Assembly: GCA_022827185.1 (NCBI GenBank)
Contig: JAJDTM010000029.1
Location: forward strand, 1-64,000
From: Candidatus Poribacteria bacterium
Lineage (GTDB): Bacteria; Poribacteria; WGA-4E; WGA-3G
Direction of reading: 5' to 3'
DNA: 64,000 nt
Within the stretch, counting starts at the first letter, position 1, and each line of letters starts with the position of its first letter. Below the pieces are notes generated by a model that saw only the letters and a program-made list of their open reading frames with translations, did not search any database and had not been told where the DNA came from. Positions 1 to 8,495 of the stretch are shown one piece after another. A program made the position numbers and the translations under genes.

Positions 1-241
1 TCGCCGCTACTGGGGGAATCGAGGTTTTCTTTCTGTTCCTCAGGGTACTGAGATGTTTCACTTCTCCTGGTTGTCCCTCGTGTAAACACGAGTAGCAGGG
101 ATTAACCTGCTCGGTTGCCCGATTCGGGAATCTCCGGATCAAAGTCTATTAAGCGACTCCCCGAAGCTTATCGCAGCCTGTCACGCCCTTCGTCGACTCC
201 TGGCACCAAGGCATCCACCGTAAGCCCTTAGTAGCTTGATA
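1..241 (-). rRNA. 23S ribosomal RNA, 5' end only (runs off the left edge)
   Basis: Read on the minus strand, the sequence carries the conserved 5' segment of bacterial 23S rRNA: ACTAAGGGCTTACGGTGGAT, then TGCCTTGGCACC, then GGCGTGACAGGCTGCGATAA. This is the helix that pairs with 5.8S-like and 3' sequences in the mature 50S subunit. About 240 nt are present and the gene continues beyond base 1. The mature 5' end near 241 is set by analogy with E. coli and could be off by a few bases. It follows tRNA-Ala by about 85 nt. Confidence 0.96.
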
Positions 242-278
242 AGTAATATCATTCTACCGATTTACCCTCTCTATGCAA

Positions 279-291
279 TTGTCAAAGAACA
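279..291 (-). promoter_or_regulatory. boxA-like antitermination element in the tRNA-23S spacer
   Basis: The minus strand reads TGTTCTTTGACAA, close to the rRNA boxA consensus (TGCTCTTTAACAA). BoxA recruits NusB/S10 to prevent early termination in rRNA operons. It sits between tRNA-Ala and 23S, the usual place for a spacer boxA. The match is by eye. Confidence 0.6.
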
Positions 292-325
292 AGCCTAAGA
301 AAGACTCACATCTTTTCTTAGACGA

Positions 326-398
326 TGGAGATGAGCGGAGTTGAACCGCTGACCTTCTGGTTGCAAACCAGATGCTCTCCCAACTGAGCTACACCCCC
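326..398 (-). tRNA. tRNA-Ala (anticodon UGC)
   Basis: The 73-nt minus-strand cloverleaf starts GGGGGTG. It has a D-arm with AGCTCAGTTGGGAGAGC, an anticodon stem-loop CTGGTTTGCAAACCAG with anticodon TGC, a T-arm GGTTCAACTCC, and a 3' acceptor strand CATCTCC with discriminator A. The acceptor pairs through two G-U wobbles. CCA is not encoded (the next bases read TCG). In most bacteria this tRNA sits in the 16S-23S spacer, but here nothing resembling 16S lies upstream. Confidence 0.97.
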
Positions 399-413
399 AT
401 GTGGCACCTTTTA

Positions 414-443
414 AGTATACCACAAGCAAGATATGAATGTCAA
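414..443 (-). promoter_or_regulatory. rRNA promoter 1 (proximal to tRNA-Ala)
   Basis: On the minus strand there is a -35 TTGACA (438-443), an 18-bp spacer and a -10 TATACT (414-419). Transcription would start only about 8-10 nt before the tRNA 5' end at 398. It is preceded by the A/T-rich sequence AAAATAAAT, resembling an UP element. It belongs to a set of three near-identical promoters. Confidence 0.85.
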
Positions 444-541
444 ATTTATTTTCAAAATTTACCAAGGGAGGCGTTGCACCTCACCGTCGGTTTCTACAAC
501 CGATGCTCCTATTTTGAGCAATTGGCACACAAGCAAAATTA

Positions 542-570
542 AGTATACCACAAAAATCCGAGAATGTCAA
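542..570 (-). promoter_or_regulatory. rRNA promoter 2
   Basis: On the minus strand there is a -35 TTGACA (565-570), a 17-bp spacer and a -10 TATACT (542-547). It has the same A/T-rich upstream block (AAATAAATTTGACATTC) as the other two copies, so the unit appears duplicated. Confidence 0.85.
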
Positions 571-636
571 ATTTATTTTACGAATATTTCGCAAAAACGT
601 GGATTTCCCCCGAATTATCGTTTACGAGTGATATTA

Positions 637-665
637 AGTATACGACAGACTGTTGGGAATGTCAA
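637..665 (-). promoter_or_regulatory. rRNA promoter 3 (distal)
   Basis: On the minus strand there is a -35 TTGACA (660-665), a 17-bp spacer and a -10 TATACT (637-642), with an A/T stretch directly upstream (666-680). The spacer sequences of the three promoters differ while the hexamers and upstream A/T blocks are conserved, as expected for functional sites. Confidence 0.85.
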
Positions 666-922
666 ATTTATTTTTTTATAGTTTTTAGTTTTTGGTTATT
701 AGTTGTCAGTTAAGCGTCCTTTTATGGTAGATTTTAGAATTACTGATACACTCTTAATGCAAAGTCAACCCCCTAAATCCCCCTTATCAGGGGGACTTTG
801 AAGACTTTGACAGGGTTATTGATAAATGTCAACTTATTTCTATAATTCACCACAGTAGGTGTGTTTAGCCAGAATAGCGGGGTTACAAACCCCGCCAGCA
901 AAAGATGTTCCTGAAAATCCGG
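666..922. repeat. Gene-free stretch with palindromic repeats
   Basis: No credible gene is present. It contains a partial member of the GTTATCAG-type repeat family (about 680-715, TTAGTTGTCAGTTAAG), a hairpin built on CCCCCTTATCAGGGGG (777-795) and the palindrome CGGGGTTACAAACCCCG (about 878-895). The last could act as a termination hairpin for the minus-strand gene ending at 923, but no T-run follows it on that strand. Confidence 0.6.
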
Positions 923-3900
923 CTAATTCCCGCCGATCATTGCCTCTTGATCTGTATCTGGTCGGCTACCGAGCCAAAGTTTTATGGCAGGACAGCTCGC
1001 TACGATCCGCTGCCCGACCGATGCGTTGACGACAATGGTGTATGGACGCGTCTGCTGTGTGCCGATGAAAGGATTACGACGTAACTGGTTACTACCCGTC
1101 GTAATAATATTCGGTACAAGCGTCAGAGTTGCTTCCGTCTGATTCCCTCGGAGCAAGGTATTTTGTCGCTCGAGGCGGACCCCGAAGGGTAAACCGACGG
1201 CGGTAAGGTTCAGGTTTTGTCGATTGCCGTTTTGTCGATCAATTTTGACGACAATGTCAATCCGTGCATCTGGAGTCACAACAATCTCCTCCAATTCTGT
1301 TGATAACACAATCGGTGAGGTCTCCGTGACGCTGACAACAACGTTTTTCCGTTGGACAGTCTGATCGTTATTCTGGATGCGATAGATTTCAACGGGCGTC
1401 GCGGCGCGACGGTACTCATTACCCGTAGCGGTCGTGACGGAACCGACAACTTGAACGACACGTGGCAGCAGTTCAGCATCAGATGCGGCGGTGAGCGTAA
1501 TGTATCCCTGCGTTGTGCCTGCACCAGAAAGAATTGCGCTCTCGCTTGCAGTGACACCCGGCGGTAAGTTTTCAACAGCGAGGAGTATCGGTTCTGTAAA
1601 CCCGACGCGGCGTTGCAGTGTCACATCTAATAAGACAGTTCCGCCACGTCCGATATTCGGGTTATCGGGTGTTACAGAAATAGCAAAATCGGGTTTTGTT
1701 GGGCGGACATCTAAGTGGTAAACGTAGCCTGCGCCGCCGTTGCCAGCAATGTCTTCAACTCGGATAGCATACTCACCGGGTTCATTGAAACTGTAATCAA
1801 TAATAGCATTGCGTCTGCCGCCAATACCGGCATTATTTGCCAACACCTGTCCATTTGCATCAAGCAATGTGAGAGATGGACTCAATGGTGAATTCAGACG
1901 TTCTGCGGAAGCAGTGAGCGAATACCCACCTAAATCTGCGAAGAAGCCCCACGGCCCATAACCGTTTGTAATCTTGATGAGAATTTTGTTTCTGCCTTTA
2001 GAGACAGGCAGCTGGATGACATCATCGGCACGACGCAGCGGACGGTGGACATATTTACTAAAAACAAGTTTATCGTTCACCCATATCTTGATGGTATCGT
2101 CAGAACCGAGAGATAATAGATAGTTCTGATCTCGGTCAGATTCAAGGTAGGTTAAGGCGTAGCCTGTAACATCGTCTTCGGGGACATTCGAGAAGACGTT
2201 TTCACCTCTGCGATTGGTTTTATACCATCCTATTTTTCGACCATCTTTGCCGATGTACTCCTTATCGAAATCAATCTCGGTTTCAGGCGGGTAGACGGTA
2301 TCAAAGCCCTCTTCATCAACGTTATCAAACGGGAAGATTACCCACCACGGACCGAGGCTTGTGCCTTCTGAGATCGTAAAGCGATAGTAATCTATCTCAC
2401 TGGGTTTAGAAATACGTCCACTGATTGCGCCGGGTATTGTGATGTGTTGCGCGTGTTCGAGCTGGCGTGCGATGAGTTCACCCAACCGTTGTGCTTCTTG
2501 GGCAACGAATGCGATAATACGCTCGCGTTCAGTCGGTGTAATATCTGCGTTCTCTTTCCCCGCCATACGCGTAATGGTGCTTGTCCATTCTTCAGCAGAG
2601 AGTGCGCGGTTGCTCGGTGAACGGAGTTCATGGCAAGCACTACACTTCGTTTCAAAAAGGATCTCAGATTCAGAGGAGTATGTCGCGACATCTTGTGTAG
2701 CGACCTCATCTGACGCGGATTGAAGTTTGACCGCTTCTTCAACAACTTCAGGATGCGCGTTGATGACAAATGGGAAGATGCCGTACGGTGTACGAATCTG
2801 TTTGAGCCCAGGCTGATCATCCGCTGTTAACTTGACCTGCCATTCGGTTTCGGGTAAATTTTCGCCGCCAATAACGCACTGAACAATATTGGCTTTCGGA
2901 GGAGAAGGGGGACCATATAACGCTTGATGGGTCTCTGCTGGTGGATGGGTCCGATTCATATCTTCATCAGGAAGCATTCCACCAGCTGGGAAAAGATAAG
3001 TATTGTATGGGAGAACACCACCTGTTAATCGATAAACGGAATCAGGGTTTCCACGATGCAAGAGATCTCGAATACGTAGGAGATAGGGACCGTCGTCGGG
3101 CAGGGTCATATCAATAAGCGGATCGAGACTATAGAACCCATTGCTGCGTGCAAGTTCAACGCCTTTGGCATCAAAAACAGAGATCGTTGGATTGAAGAAC
3201 TGTTGGCTGATGTTGTTAAGTCGATACGCTTTGACACTAAATACGTATCGTTGTCCTTTAGTTCCTTCAAACACATAATAATCTTCATCGCCGCCGGGAT
3301 TAATAACGCCGTTAATGAGGCTTGGTAATTCAATAGTGGTAGCAGATTCCGGATCGTTATTCGACTCGGTCTCAATGACATCCGGGGTTTGGCTAACCTC
3401 AAAGGGCCATGCGGTAGAAGTGCCGTGCTTGCCGACGATCCGAATTTCGCGAAGCCCGATGGGTGCGTCCGGTGCGATAGATAATTCGGCAGTGAGCCCA
3501 GCACTAGCTCTTGCCGCTGATGTGAGATAGACTACGATCTGTGTTTGTGCTCCCGCGTCGATTTCCGCGCCTTTCTCTGTAATCATCCGTTGCACGGTGG
3601 CTTTCCACTGCGCGGGTGTCATTGATCGATTGCTTGGAGATCGGAGTTCATGGCACTGTCCGCAATTCGCTTCAAAGACAGGCTTATGGGTGTCATCAAT
3701 CTCACCACCAGCGGGGTGAAGTTTAGCGATAATCCCGGGTTCTCCTTCAATAATGACCTCGTGTGCATCTTCTAAATCGGAACCCTGAATAGCAACCTCA
3801 ACAGTCATTCCAGGTTGTCCTCCTGCGGGAAACAGGGAATTGAGTCGCGGGGTCCCTTGTGCAAATGCGTGGAGACTGATTGAAATAAAAAACAGTGTAA

Positions 3901-3967
3901 AAAGGGTTCGGACTGTACTCGGAAGGCTATATTGCTTAGTCAAAAGGGATACAGTATTGGTATACAT
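923..3967 (-). CDS. Exported PPC-domain protein with two cytochrome-c-type CHELRSPSNR modules
   Basis: A 1014-aa protein with a Sec signal peptide (residues about 20-37, ending AFAQ). Two heme-c motifs lie in near-identical contexts: CGQCH (102-106) and CSACH (442-446), each followed by ELRSPSNR. They resemble small c-type heme modules. Around them are PPC (pre-peptidase C-terminal) beta-sandwich segments, seen in blocks such as DEDYYVFEG and DYYRFTI, and a middle domain (about 560-680) with a DDTIKIWVNDKLVF carbohydrate-module-like motif. Similar PPC proteins are paired with DUF1501 genes in planctomycetes, and a DUF1501 gene lies two genes upstream here. The start is the ATG at 3967, preceded by GGGGGT; an in-frame TTG ten codons earlier lies in a repeat. 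The function is unknown; a cell-surface redox or binding role is inference. Confidence 0.85.
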   Translation of the reverse strand: MYTNTVSLLTKQYSLPSTVRTLFTLFFISISLHAFAQGTPRLNSLFPAGGQPGMTVEVAIQGSDLEDAHEVIIEGEPGIIAKLHPAGGEIDDTHKPVFEANCGQCHELRSPSNRSMTPAQWKATVQRMITEKGAEIDAGAQTQIVVYLTSAARASAGLTAELSIAPDAPIGLREIRIVGKHGTSTAWPFEVSQTPDVIETESNNDPESATTIELPSLINGVINPGGDEDYYVFEGTKGQRYVFSVKAYRLNNISQQFFNPTISVFDAKGVELARSNGFYSLDPLIDMTLPDDGPYLLRIRDLLHRGNPDSVYRLTGGVLPYNTYLFPAGGMLPDEDMNRTHPPAETHQALYGPPSPPKANIVQCVIGGENLPETEWQVKLTADDQPGLKQIRTPYGIFPFVINAHPEVVEEAVKLQSASDEVATQDVATYSSESEILFETKCSACHELRSPSNRALSAEEWTSTITRMAGKENADITPTERERIIAFVAQEAQRLGELIARQLEHAQHITIPGAISGRISKPSEIDYYRFTISEGTSLGPWWVIFPFDNVDEEGFDTVYPPETEIDFDKEYIGKDGRKIGWYKTNRRGENVFSNVPEDDVTGYALTYLESDRDQNYLLSLGSDDTIKIWVNDKLVFSKYVHRPLRRADDVIQLPVSKGRNKILIKITNGYGPWGFFADLGGYSLTASAERLNSPLSPSLTLLDANGQVLANNAGIGGRRNAIIDYSFNEPGEYAIRVEDIAGNGGAGYVYHLDVRPTKPDFAISVTPDNPNIGRGGTVLLDVTLQRRVGFTEPILLAVENLPPGVTASESAILSGAGTTQGYITLTAASDAELLPRVVQVVGSVTTATGNEYRRAATPVEIYRIQNNDQTVQRKNVVVSVTETSPIVLSTELEEIVVTPDARIDIVVKIDRQNGNRQNLNLTAVGLPFGVRLERQNTLLRGNQTEATLTLVPNIITTGSNQLRRNPFIGTQQTRPYTIVVNASVGQRIVASCPAIKLWLGSRPDTDQEAMIGGN

Positions 3968-3985
3968 CGTGAAAGACCCCCAAAT

Positions 3986-4149
3986 GGCTGTCAGCAATTA
4001 GGGCGTTCGCTGCGCTCACTCTCAGCAATCAGTAAAGAGGCTTGTGATTAATCTAAAGCTCTCTTGCTGACAGTAAACTGCCGATTGCTGACTGCTATTC
4101 TGCTGATAACTTCCTCTCTGATTGCCGACTGCTGAAAGCCGACTGCCAT
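3986..4149. repeat. Family A repeat cluster (CTGTCAGC/GCTGACAG arms)
   Basis: Degenerate tandem arms GGCTGTCAGC and CTCAGCAATCAG, then the core AAAGAGG, then inverse-orientation arms TTGCTGACAG, GATTGCTGACTGC and GCCGACTGC. The arms can fold into a long imperfect hairpin. The insert GGCGTTCGCTGCGCTCACTC (about 4002-4021) resembles the small insert seen near 9285, 33340 and 56740. Confidence 0.75.
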
Positions 4150-4150
4150 A

Positions 4151-5254
4151 TTAGAACTCGTGGGTTAAGGTCTGTTTACGGAGATTCCAGAGCCGTACTT
4201 TTCCATCCCGACCGCCAGCTGCCACAAATTCACCATCCGGACTGAATTTCACTGCGTAAACAGCGTCGGTCGATTCATCGAAAGTTCTATAGCGGTTCCC
4301 TGACCGAATATTCCAGATAATCACGGAATTGTCTGCGCTACCGGAGGCAATCATCGCCGCCGGATTGCTGGCACGTCTTGGCAATACGCGCCCTGCATCA
4401 ACACTATAAACAGCACCTTGATGCCCATTATATTCACGAACGAGTGCCCCTGTCATCTCCAGTGAATCTCGTCCGACTGCAATCTCCTCACCATCACCTT
4501 CTGCGGGTGTGACACGCCATGTTCGGATAGTGTTATCAGCAGACCCAGAGACTATCACGCCTTCTTCGGCTGAATACGCAAGGCTATAGACTGCGTCATC
4601 GTTAGCATCAAAGTTCACCAAGACGTTGAAAGTGTTCGGATTCCATACTTTTATGGTTTTATCTTCACTACCGGTGACAAAGTACGTACCTCGTGGATGA
4701 TACAAGGTACATAGAACCCTTCCGACGTGTTGCGTAAGCCACTTCGCTTGTTCGTCTATTGAATCTTCGGCATCCTCAAGCATTGCTATATCAATGACAG
4801 CACTATATTCATCCATACTGGCAGTGAGCAGTGTTGTGTTATTTGGACTGAGCGCGATAGATTCAATAGTATCTCCATGAATCTCAAAACTTTTTATTAA
4901 CGCTTCGGAGGCGACATCCCAAATTCGTATTTCACCGCTTTCGGAGGCAGTGCCGCCACCGGCATAGAGCCTCAAGGATGACGTTTGTTCGTCGTCCGCA
5001 GCTGCGAATTTGAGACTTCGGACCTCACCAGCATGTGGCTCATACGTGTGAAGGATCTGTTGTGTCTCCAGGTCCCAGAGTTCAATCCACTGATATTTCC
5101 CGACAGCCAGCGTTTTCCCATCAGGGCTAAATTCAAGTGACCAGATCGGCGACAGCGGTTGGGCCGCGAAGCTGATCGGTGCTATGAATATGATGTAGGA
5201 TGCTGCTATCAGGCTTCCTATGTTACGGAGGATAACGAAAAAGATGCGAAGCAT
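4151..5254 (-). CDS. Exported WD40-repeat beta-propeller protein
   Basis: A 367-aa protein with an N-terminal hydrophobic signal (IAASYIIFIAPISFAAQ). About seven WD repeats follow, each ending in WD-like pairs (IELWDLE, IRIWDVA, IKVWNPN, IRTWRV, VIIWNIR, VRLWNLR) with GH or SPDG loops. WD propellers are protein-interaction scaffolds. The stop lies close to the repeat block at 3986-4149, and the gene sits between the PPC protein and the DUF1501 protein, suggesting one exported set. No Shine-Dalgarno is evident before the ATG. The binding partner is unknown. Confidence 0.9.
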   Translation of the reverse strand: MLRIFFVILRNIGSLIAASYIIFIAPISFAAQPLSPIWSLEFSPDGKTLAVGKYQWIELWDLETQQILHTYEPHAGEVRSLKFAAADDEQTSSLRLYAGGGTASESGEIRIWDVASEALIKSFEIHGDTIESIALSPNNTTLLTASMDEYSAVIDIAMLEDAEDSIDEQAKWLTQHVGRVLCTLYHPRGTYFVTGSEDKTIKVWNPNTFNVLVNFDANDDAVYSLAYSAEEGVIVSGSADNTIRTWRVTPAEGDGEEIAVGRDSLEMTGALVREYNGHQGAVYSVDAGRVLPRRASNPAAMIASGSADNSVIIWNIRSGNRYRTFDESTDAVYAVKFSPDGEFVAAGGRDGKVRLWNLRKQTLTHEF

Positions 5255-5267
5255 AGGTGCCTACTCG

Positions 5268-5346
5268 CTATTAGTTATCGGTTATCAGTTAAGAGGTTCT
5301 TGATGCTCGTTAAAACCGACAACTGATAACCGAATACTGTTAACTA
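5268..5346. repeat. Family A repeat (GTTATCGGTTATCAG arms)
   Basis: Left arm TTAGTTATCGGTTATCAG, core TTAAGAGG, right arm ACCGACAACTGATAACCG. The arms are reverse-complementary across a loop of about 35 nt. It fills the whole gap between the WD40 and DUF1501 genes. Confidence 0.8.
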
Positions 5347-5347
5347 T

Positions 5348-6685
5348 CTAAGCGAGCACTCCACGAATCGGTCTACCGCCACGTGAGAGAACAATGCGGA
5401 CGCCATCTGGTGACTCAAGGTGTTCATTGTAATCAATGCCGAGCGACTTATAGAGCGTCGCTGACAAATCTTCCGGACGTACCGGCGTTTCGGCAGGCTC
5501 CGTTCCGAGCGGATCCGAAGCACCGATGACTTGTCCACCTTGGACACCCCCACCGGCTAACATGATCGAGAAGACGCGGGAATGATGGTCACGTCCGGCG
5601 TTTCTGTTGATGACCGGTGTTCTACCAAACTCACCCATCGCGATAACGAGCGTAGATTCCAATAATCCGCGATCCTTCAGATCTGTGATTAAGGTAGCCA
5701 TGGTTTGATCAAAAGCGTTGAGTTTCCCCGGTAGAGATGAGAAGATGTTGTTGTGATTATCCCATCCACCGTTACTGACTGTGACGAAGTTAACACCTGC
5801 TTCGACGAGTCTTCTCGCGAGGAGGCAGCTTTGTCCGAATGTGTCCCGTCGATATGCGTCGCGCGTTTTACCGGGTTCGGCATTGAGGTCAAATGCGGCA
5901 CGCGCATCATCGGAACTCATCAGGTTGTAAGCGGAAGTATAGAAATTGTCAACTGCTTCGGCAGCAGGGTTGGCTGATTCGTATTTTTTGAAAGCAGAAT
6001 CAACGGCTTGACGTAAAGAGCGTCGCCGTTCAACGCGTTCAAAAGAGACACCTTTAGGGGGTTCAAGATCACGGACCTTGAAGTTCTTGCTTGCAGGGTT
6101 TCCGCCAGGTGAGAAAGGCGCGAGCGACGCGCCCAAGAATCCACCACCACCATAAGCGACAGGTGCTGGTACAGAAATATAAGGCGGTAAAGCACTCCGC
6201 TGTTCTTTGAGTTCGGAGACAACAGCACCGTACCCTGGAACAGCAAAACCGGGTAAGGGTTGATAACCTGTCATCATATAGTGTGTTCCGCGCTCATGCG
6301 CCGCCTCTGGGGAGGTCATTGAACGGATGATGCAGAGTTTATCGGTCTGTTGCGCGAGTTTGGGGAGATGTTCACTAATTTGGATGCCGTTGACATTTGT
6401 CGCTATAGGTTTGAAAAGCCCGCGAATTTCTTCAGGGGCATCCGGCTTAAGATCCCACATGTCAAGGTGGCTGGGTCCACCTCCTAACCAGACAAGAATA
6501 ACGGATGTGGCAGTACCGACAGAAGTTTTCGACCCGCTAACGCTTGCTTCTGCGGTTGCGGCTTGTGCCTTGAGCCGGAAAAAGTCGGTGAGGCTCAACC
6601 CGAACAAGCCGAGGGCACCCGCTTTGAGAAAGTCCCGACGGTAAAATCCTTCACAATCCGTGTGTATGCATCTGTCTTCAGCCAT
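5348..6685 (-). CDS. Tat-exported DUF1501 (sulfatase-like) protein
   Basis: A 445-aa protein with a twin-arginine signal (RRDFLKAGALGLFGLSL from residue 16). The DUF1501 fold follows, related to alkaline phosphatases and sulfatases: VILVWLGGGPSHLDMWD, GVNFVTVSNGGWDNHNNIF, and GEFGRTPVINRNAGRDHHSR, which carries the metal-ligand-like D/H cluster. Such proteins are very common in Planctomycetes and Poribacteria and have no established substrate. The ATG at 6685 has a good AAGGAG site. It probably acts in the periplasm after folding with a metal in the cytoplasm. Confidence 0.92.
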   Translation of the reverse strand: MAEDRCIHTDCEGFYRRDFLKAGALGLFGLSLTDFFRLKAQAATAEASVSGSKTSVGTATSVILVWLGGGPSHLDMWDLKPDAPEEIRGLFKPIATNVNGIQISEHLPKLAQQTDKLCIIRSMTSPEAAHERGTHYMMTGYQPLPGFAVPGYGAVVSELKEQRSALPPYISVPAPVAYGGGGFLGASLAPFSPGGNPASKNFKVRDLEPPKGVSFERVERRRSLRQAVDSAFKKYESANPAAEAVDNFYTSAYNLMSSDDARAAFDLNAEPGKTRDAYRRDTFGQSCLLARRLVEAGVNFVTVSNGGWDNHNNIFSSLPGKLNAFDQTMATLITDLKDRGLLESTLVIAMGEFGRTPVINRNAGRDHHSRVFSIMLAGGGVQGGQVIGASDPLGTEPAETPVRPEDLSATLYKSLGIDYNEHLESPDGVRIVLSRGGRPIRGVLA

Positions 6686-6722
6686 GGTTTTTCTCCTTGT
6701 GCTACGGGAATGGTTTTCAGAG

Positions 6723-6848
6723 GAATAGTTACCAGTTACCAGTTACCAGTGGACAGTTAAAAGGGAATTGGAATAGAACAGTAACTCTCTTTAACTGGTA
6801 ACTCGTAACTGGTAACTGAAAAACCGACAACCGATGCCTGATAACCAT
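6723..6848. repeat. Family A repeat (AGTTACC/GGTAACT arms)
   Basis: Left arm of three AGTTACC units (6727-6750) and right arm of GGTAACT units (6793-6817), perfectly complementary in register, with AGTTAAAAGGG in the loop. A shorter GACAACCGATGCCTGATAACC tail follows. The unit differs from the GTTATCA of other copies but the complementarity is kept. Confidence 0.85.
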
Positions 6849-6872
6849 TCTTCGCCACGCGGTAGCTACGCA

Positions 6873-8315
6873 TCAATTTCGCGAAGGTCGCTTGCGGAGT
6901 CTATTTATCCACCTTTGCGCTTTCGCGATGTTGGTGTCAAACGGTTCTTTCATCTCAAAATATTCCGTATGTCCTGCGTATATCTGATGCCAATCAACGA
7001 TACACGGCATCTGTTTTTGCGTAAGGGTTCGCATCAGGAAAGATCGGACTTTTGCCCGAGTATCCTGTGGTGCGTTGTTAATAGCGTACTTAATCTGTTC
7101 ATCAGTGATAACGCGCGCCATCTGTCCTTGTGCTTGCAGTGCGTAATAAAGCCCGTCGTCTGTATTAATATTATGATACTCTAAATCCTGACTTTTAATC
7201 CATGGATCATCCCAATCGAGTTTCTCTTCGCTAATAAAAGTTTCGAGTAACCATTTTTTCGCAGCCCAATCAACACGCGGGATAACGCTTTCCCAATCTT
7301 TTTCAAGATCATTGAGTATAGACTCCCATGCAGAAAGCACCCACTCGGTTTCTTCGTCGTGTTGGGTAATGAGAGCTTGAACGAAGTTGAGATACTCCCT
7401 TTGTAAATCAACAGCAGAAATTGTTTTCCCAGATTTAAGTTCAATCCGCCATGTGAAAGTATTATCACGAGAGACATGTCGAATCGCGTACACCGGATCA
7501 GCAAGTTCAAAACCCGGGAGCGGTAGTTTTTCGCCGTGCATCTCGTGAAAGGCTTCAATCGCCGTGAGTAAGAGCGCGGTGGTGCCTATCTTGAGTGCAG
7601 TTGCGTACTCGGACATATTAGAATCACCGACGAGGAGATGGAGCCGACGGTATTTTGTGTAATCGCTGAGCGGTTCATCTCGCGTATTGATAATGGCGCG
7701 GCTAAACTGAATCCATTCATAAATGTCAGTGACAATATGATCGGCACGTTGCGAAATTTGATAATTTTGTTGTTCACTTAACTCCTGCTGAAAATCACCA
7801 AACTCAATCATCTCATCATAAACCCCGACTCTACCGGCACCGGCATAAATTTGTCGGGTAACGAAGAACGGCATAAGCGTCGGAATGACAACTCGGTAAA
7901 ATGGCACATCTCGACTGACCTGAAAGTTTTCATGACATCCAAAGGTTGCGCCCGTGAAATGATCGATATTGTTTTTGAAGAAAGCAGTCGGCTGCCCGGT
8001 ATCGGCGAGGATACTGTTGATGATACATTCAATGGCTTTATCGTAAGCGACAAGATCAAAGAGTGTTCCGCATTCAGGTGTCGCATATTCAAGATGCCCC
8101 ATATCAATGTAAAGCCGCCCACCATTAAACAGGAATCCACCGTTGCCGGGCGGTTCTCCCCAGTCTCGGTAATGGATGTCGCGAAGACCGAGCTCAAGTA
8201 CATCGAAAACATAGTCACGCACGCGCGCCGCAACGCCTTCAGAAGTGCCACGCACCCGCTCAGTATCTGTCATGCATCCAAATTCAGTTTCGATTCCAAA
8301 AATGCGTTTGTTCAT
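6873..8315 (-). CDS. pafA: Pup/UBact ligase PafA
   Basis: A 480-aa carboxylate-amine/ammonia ligase-fold enzyme. PafA uses ATP to activate the C-terminal glutamate of the modifier and attach it to substrate lysines. Visible motifs: GIETEFG near the start (Mg/ATP glutamates), GGRLYIDMGHLEYATPEC with the catalytic-base aspartate, FKNNID, CHENFQVSRDVPF, VTRQIYAGAGRVG, NTRDEPLSDYTKYRRLH and GDSNMSEYATALKIGTTAL. It lacks the long insertion of its paralogue Dop at 10664-12190. The start MNKRIFGIE was chosen because the family begins there; 40 upstream in-frame codons are repeat-derived. It is the last gene of the proteasome locus, 180 bp after prcA. Confidence 0.93.
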   Translation of the reverse strand: MNKRIFGIETEFGCMTDTERVRGTSEGVAARVRDYVFDVLELGLRDIHYRDWGEPPGNGGFLFNGGRLYIDMGHLEYATPECGTLFDLVAYDKAIECIINSILADTGQPTAFFKNNIDHFTGATFGCHENFQVSRDVPFYRVVIPTLMPFFVTRQIYAGAGRVGVYDEMIEFGDFQQELSEQQNYQISQRADHIVTDIYEWIQFSRAIINTRDEPLSDYTKYRRLHLLVGDSNMSEYATALKIGTTALLLTAIEAFHEMHGEKLPLPGFELADPVYAIRHVSRDNTFTWRIELKSGKTISAVDLQREYLNFVQALITQHDEETEWVLSAWESILNDLEKDWESVIPRVDWAAKKWLLETFISEEKLDWDDPWIKSQDLEYHNINTDDGLYYALQAQGQMARVITDEQIKYAINNAPQDTRAKVRSFLMRTLTQKQMPCIVDWHQIYAGHTEYFEMKEPFDTNIAKAQRWINRLRKRPSRN

Positions 8316-8319
8316 TTTA

Positions 8320-8352
8320 ATGGTTGTTGGTTGTTGGTTGTTGGTTAAGAGA
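8320..8352. repeat. Short family A repeat (GGTTGTT units) upstream of pafA
   Basis: Three or four tandem GGTTGTT units followed by the family core TTAAGAGAG. Only one arm is evident. It lies 5 bp upstream of the pafA ATG and so forms its 5' leader. Confidence 0.65.
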
Positions 8353-8427
8353 GATTTGAGACGCCTACCCCGATTTGTATTATATATGGAGTCGTTTGGA
8401 GTCGTGTGAGTTAGCGCGTATTCTACG

Positions 8428-8466
8428 GTCAACAACGGGCAATGAATTGCCCTACTACGAACGGGA
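8428..8466. repeat. Family B palindrome (GGGCAATGAATTGCCC + TACTAC)
   Basis: A perfect palindrome GGGCAATGAATTGCCC followed directly by TACTACGAACG. Related copies lie near 37400 and 50980. It is in the prcA-pafA gap, where it could form a hairpin in the transcript. Confidence 0.8.
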
Positions 8467-8495
8467 TGACTCCTAATTTTAGACTGGACAGATTA

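Noticed and set aside
433..681. An 82-codon plus-strand reading frame upstream of tRNA-Ala
   Set aside because: It overlaps the three tandem promoters and has no ribosome-binding site or protein-like composition.
3968..3997. An earlier TTG start for the PPC protein
   Set aside because: The TTG and following codons lie in a repeat, and the ATG at 3967 has GGGGGT upstream and leads into the signal peptide.
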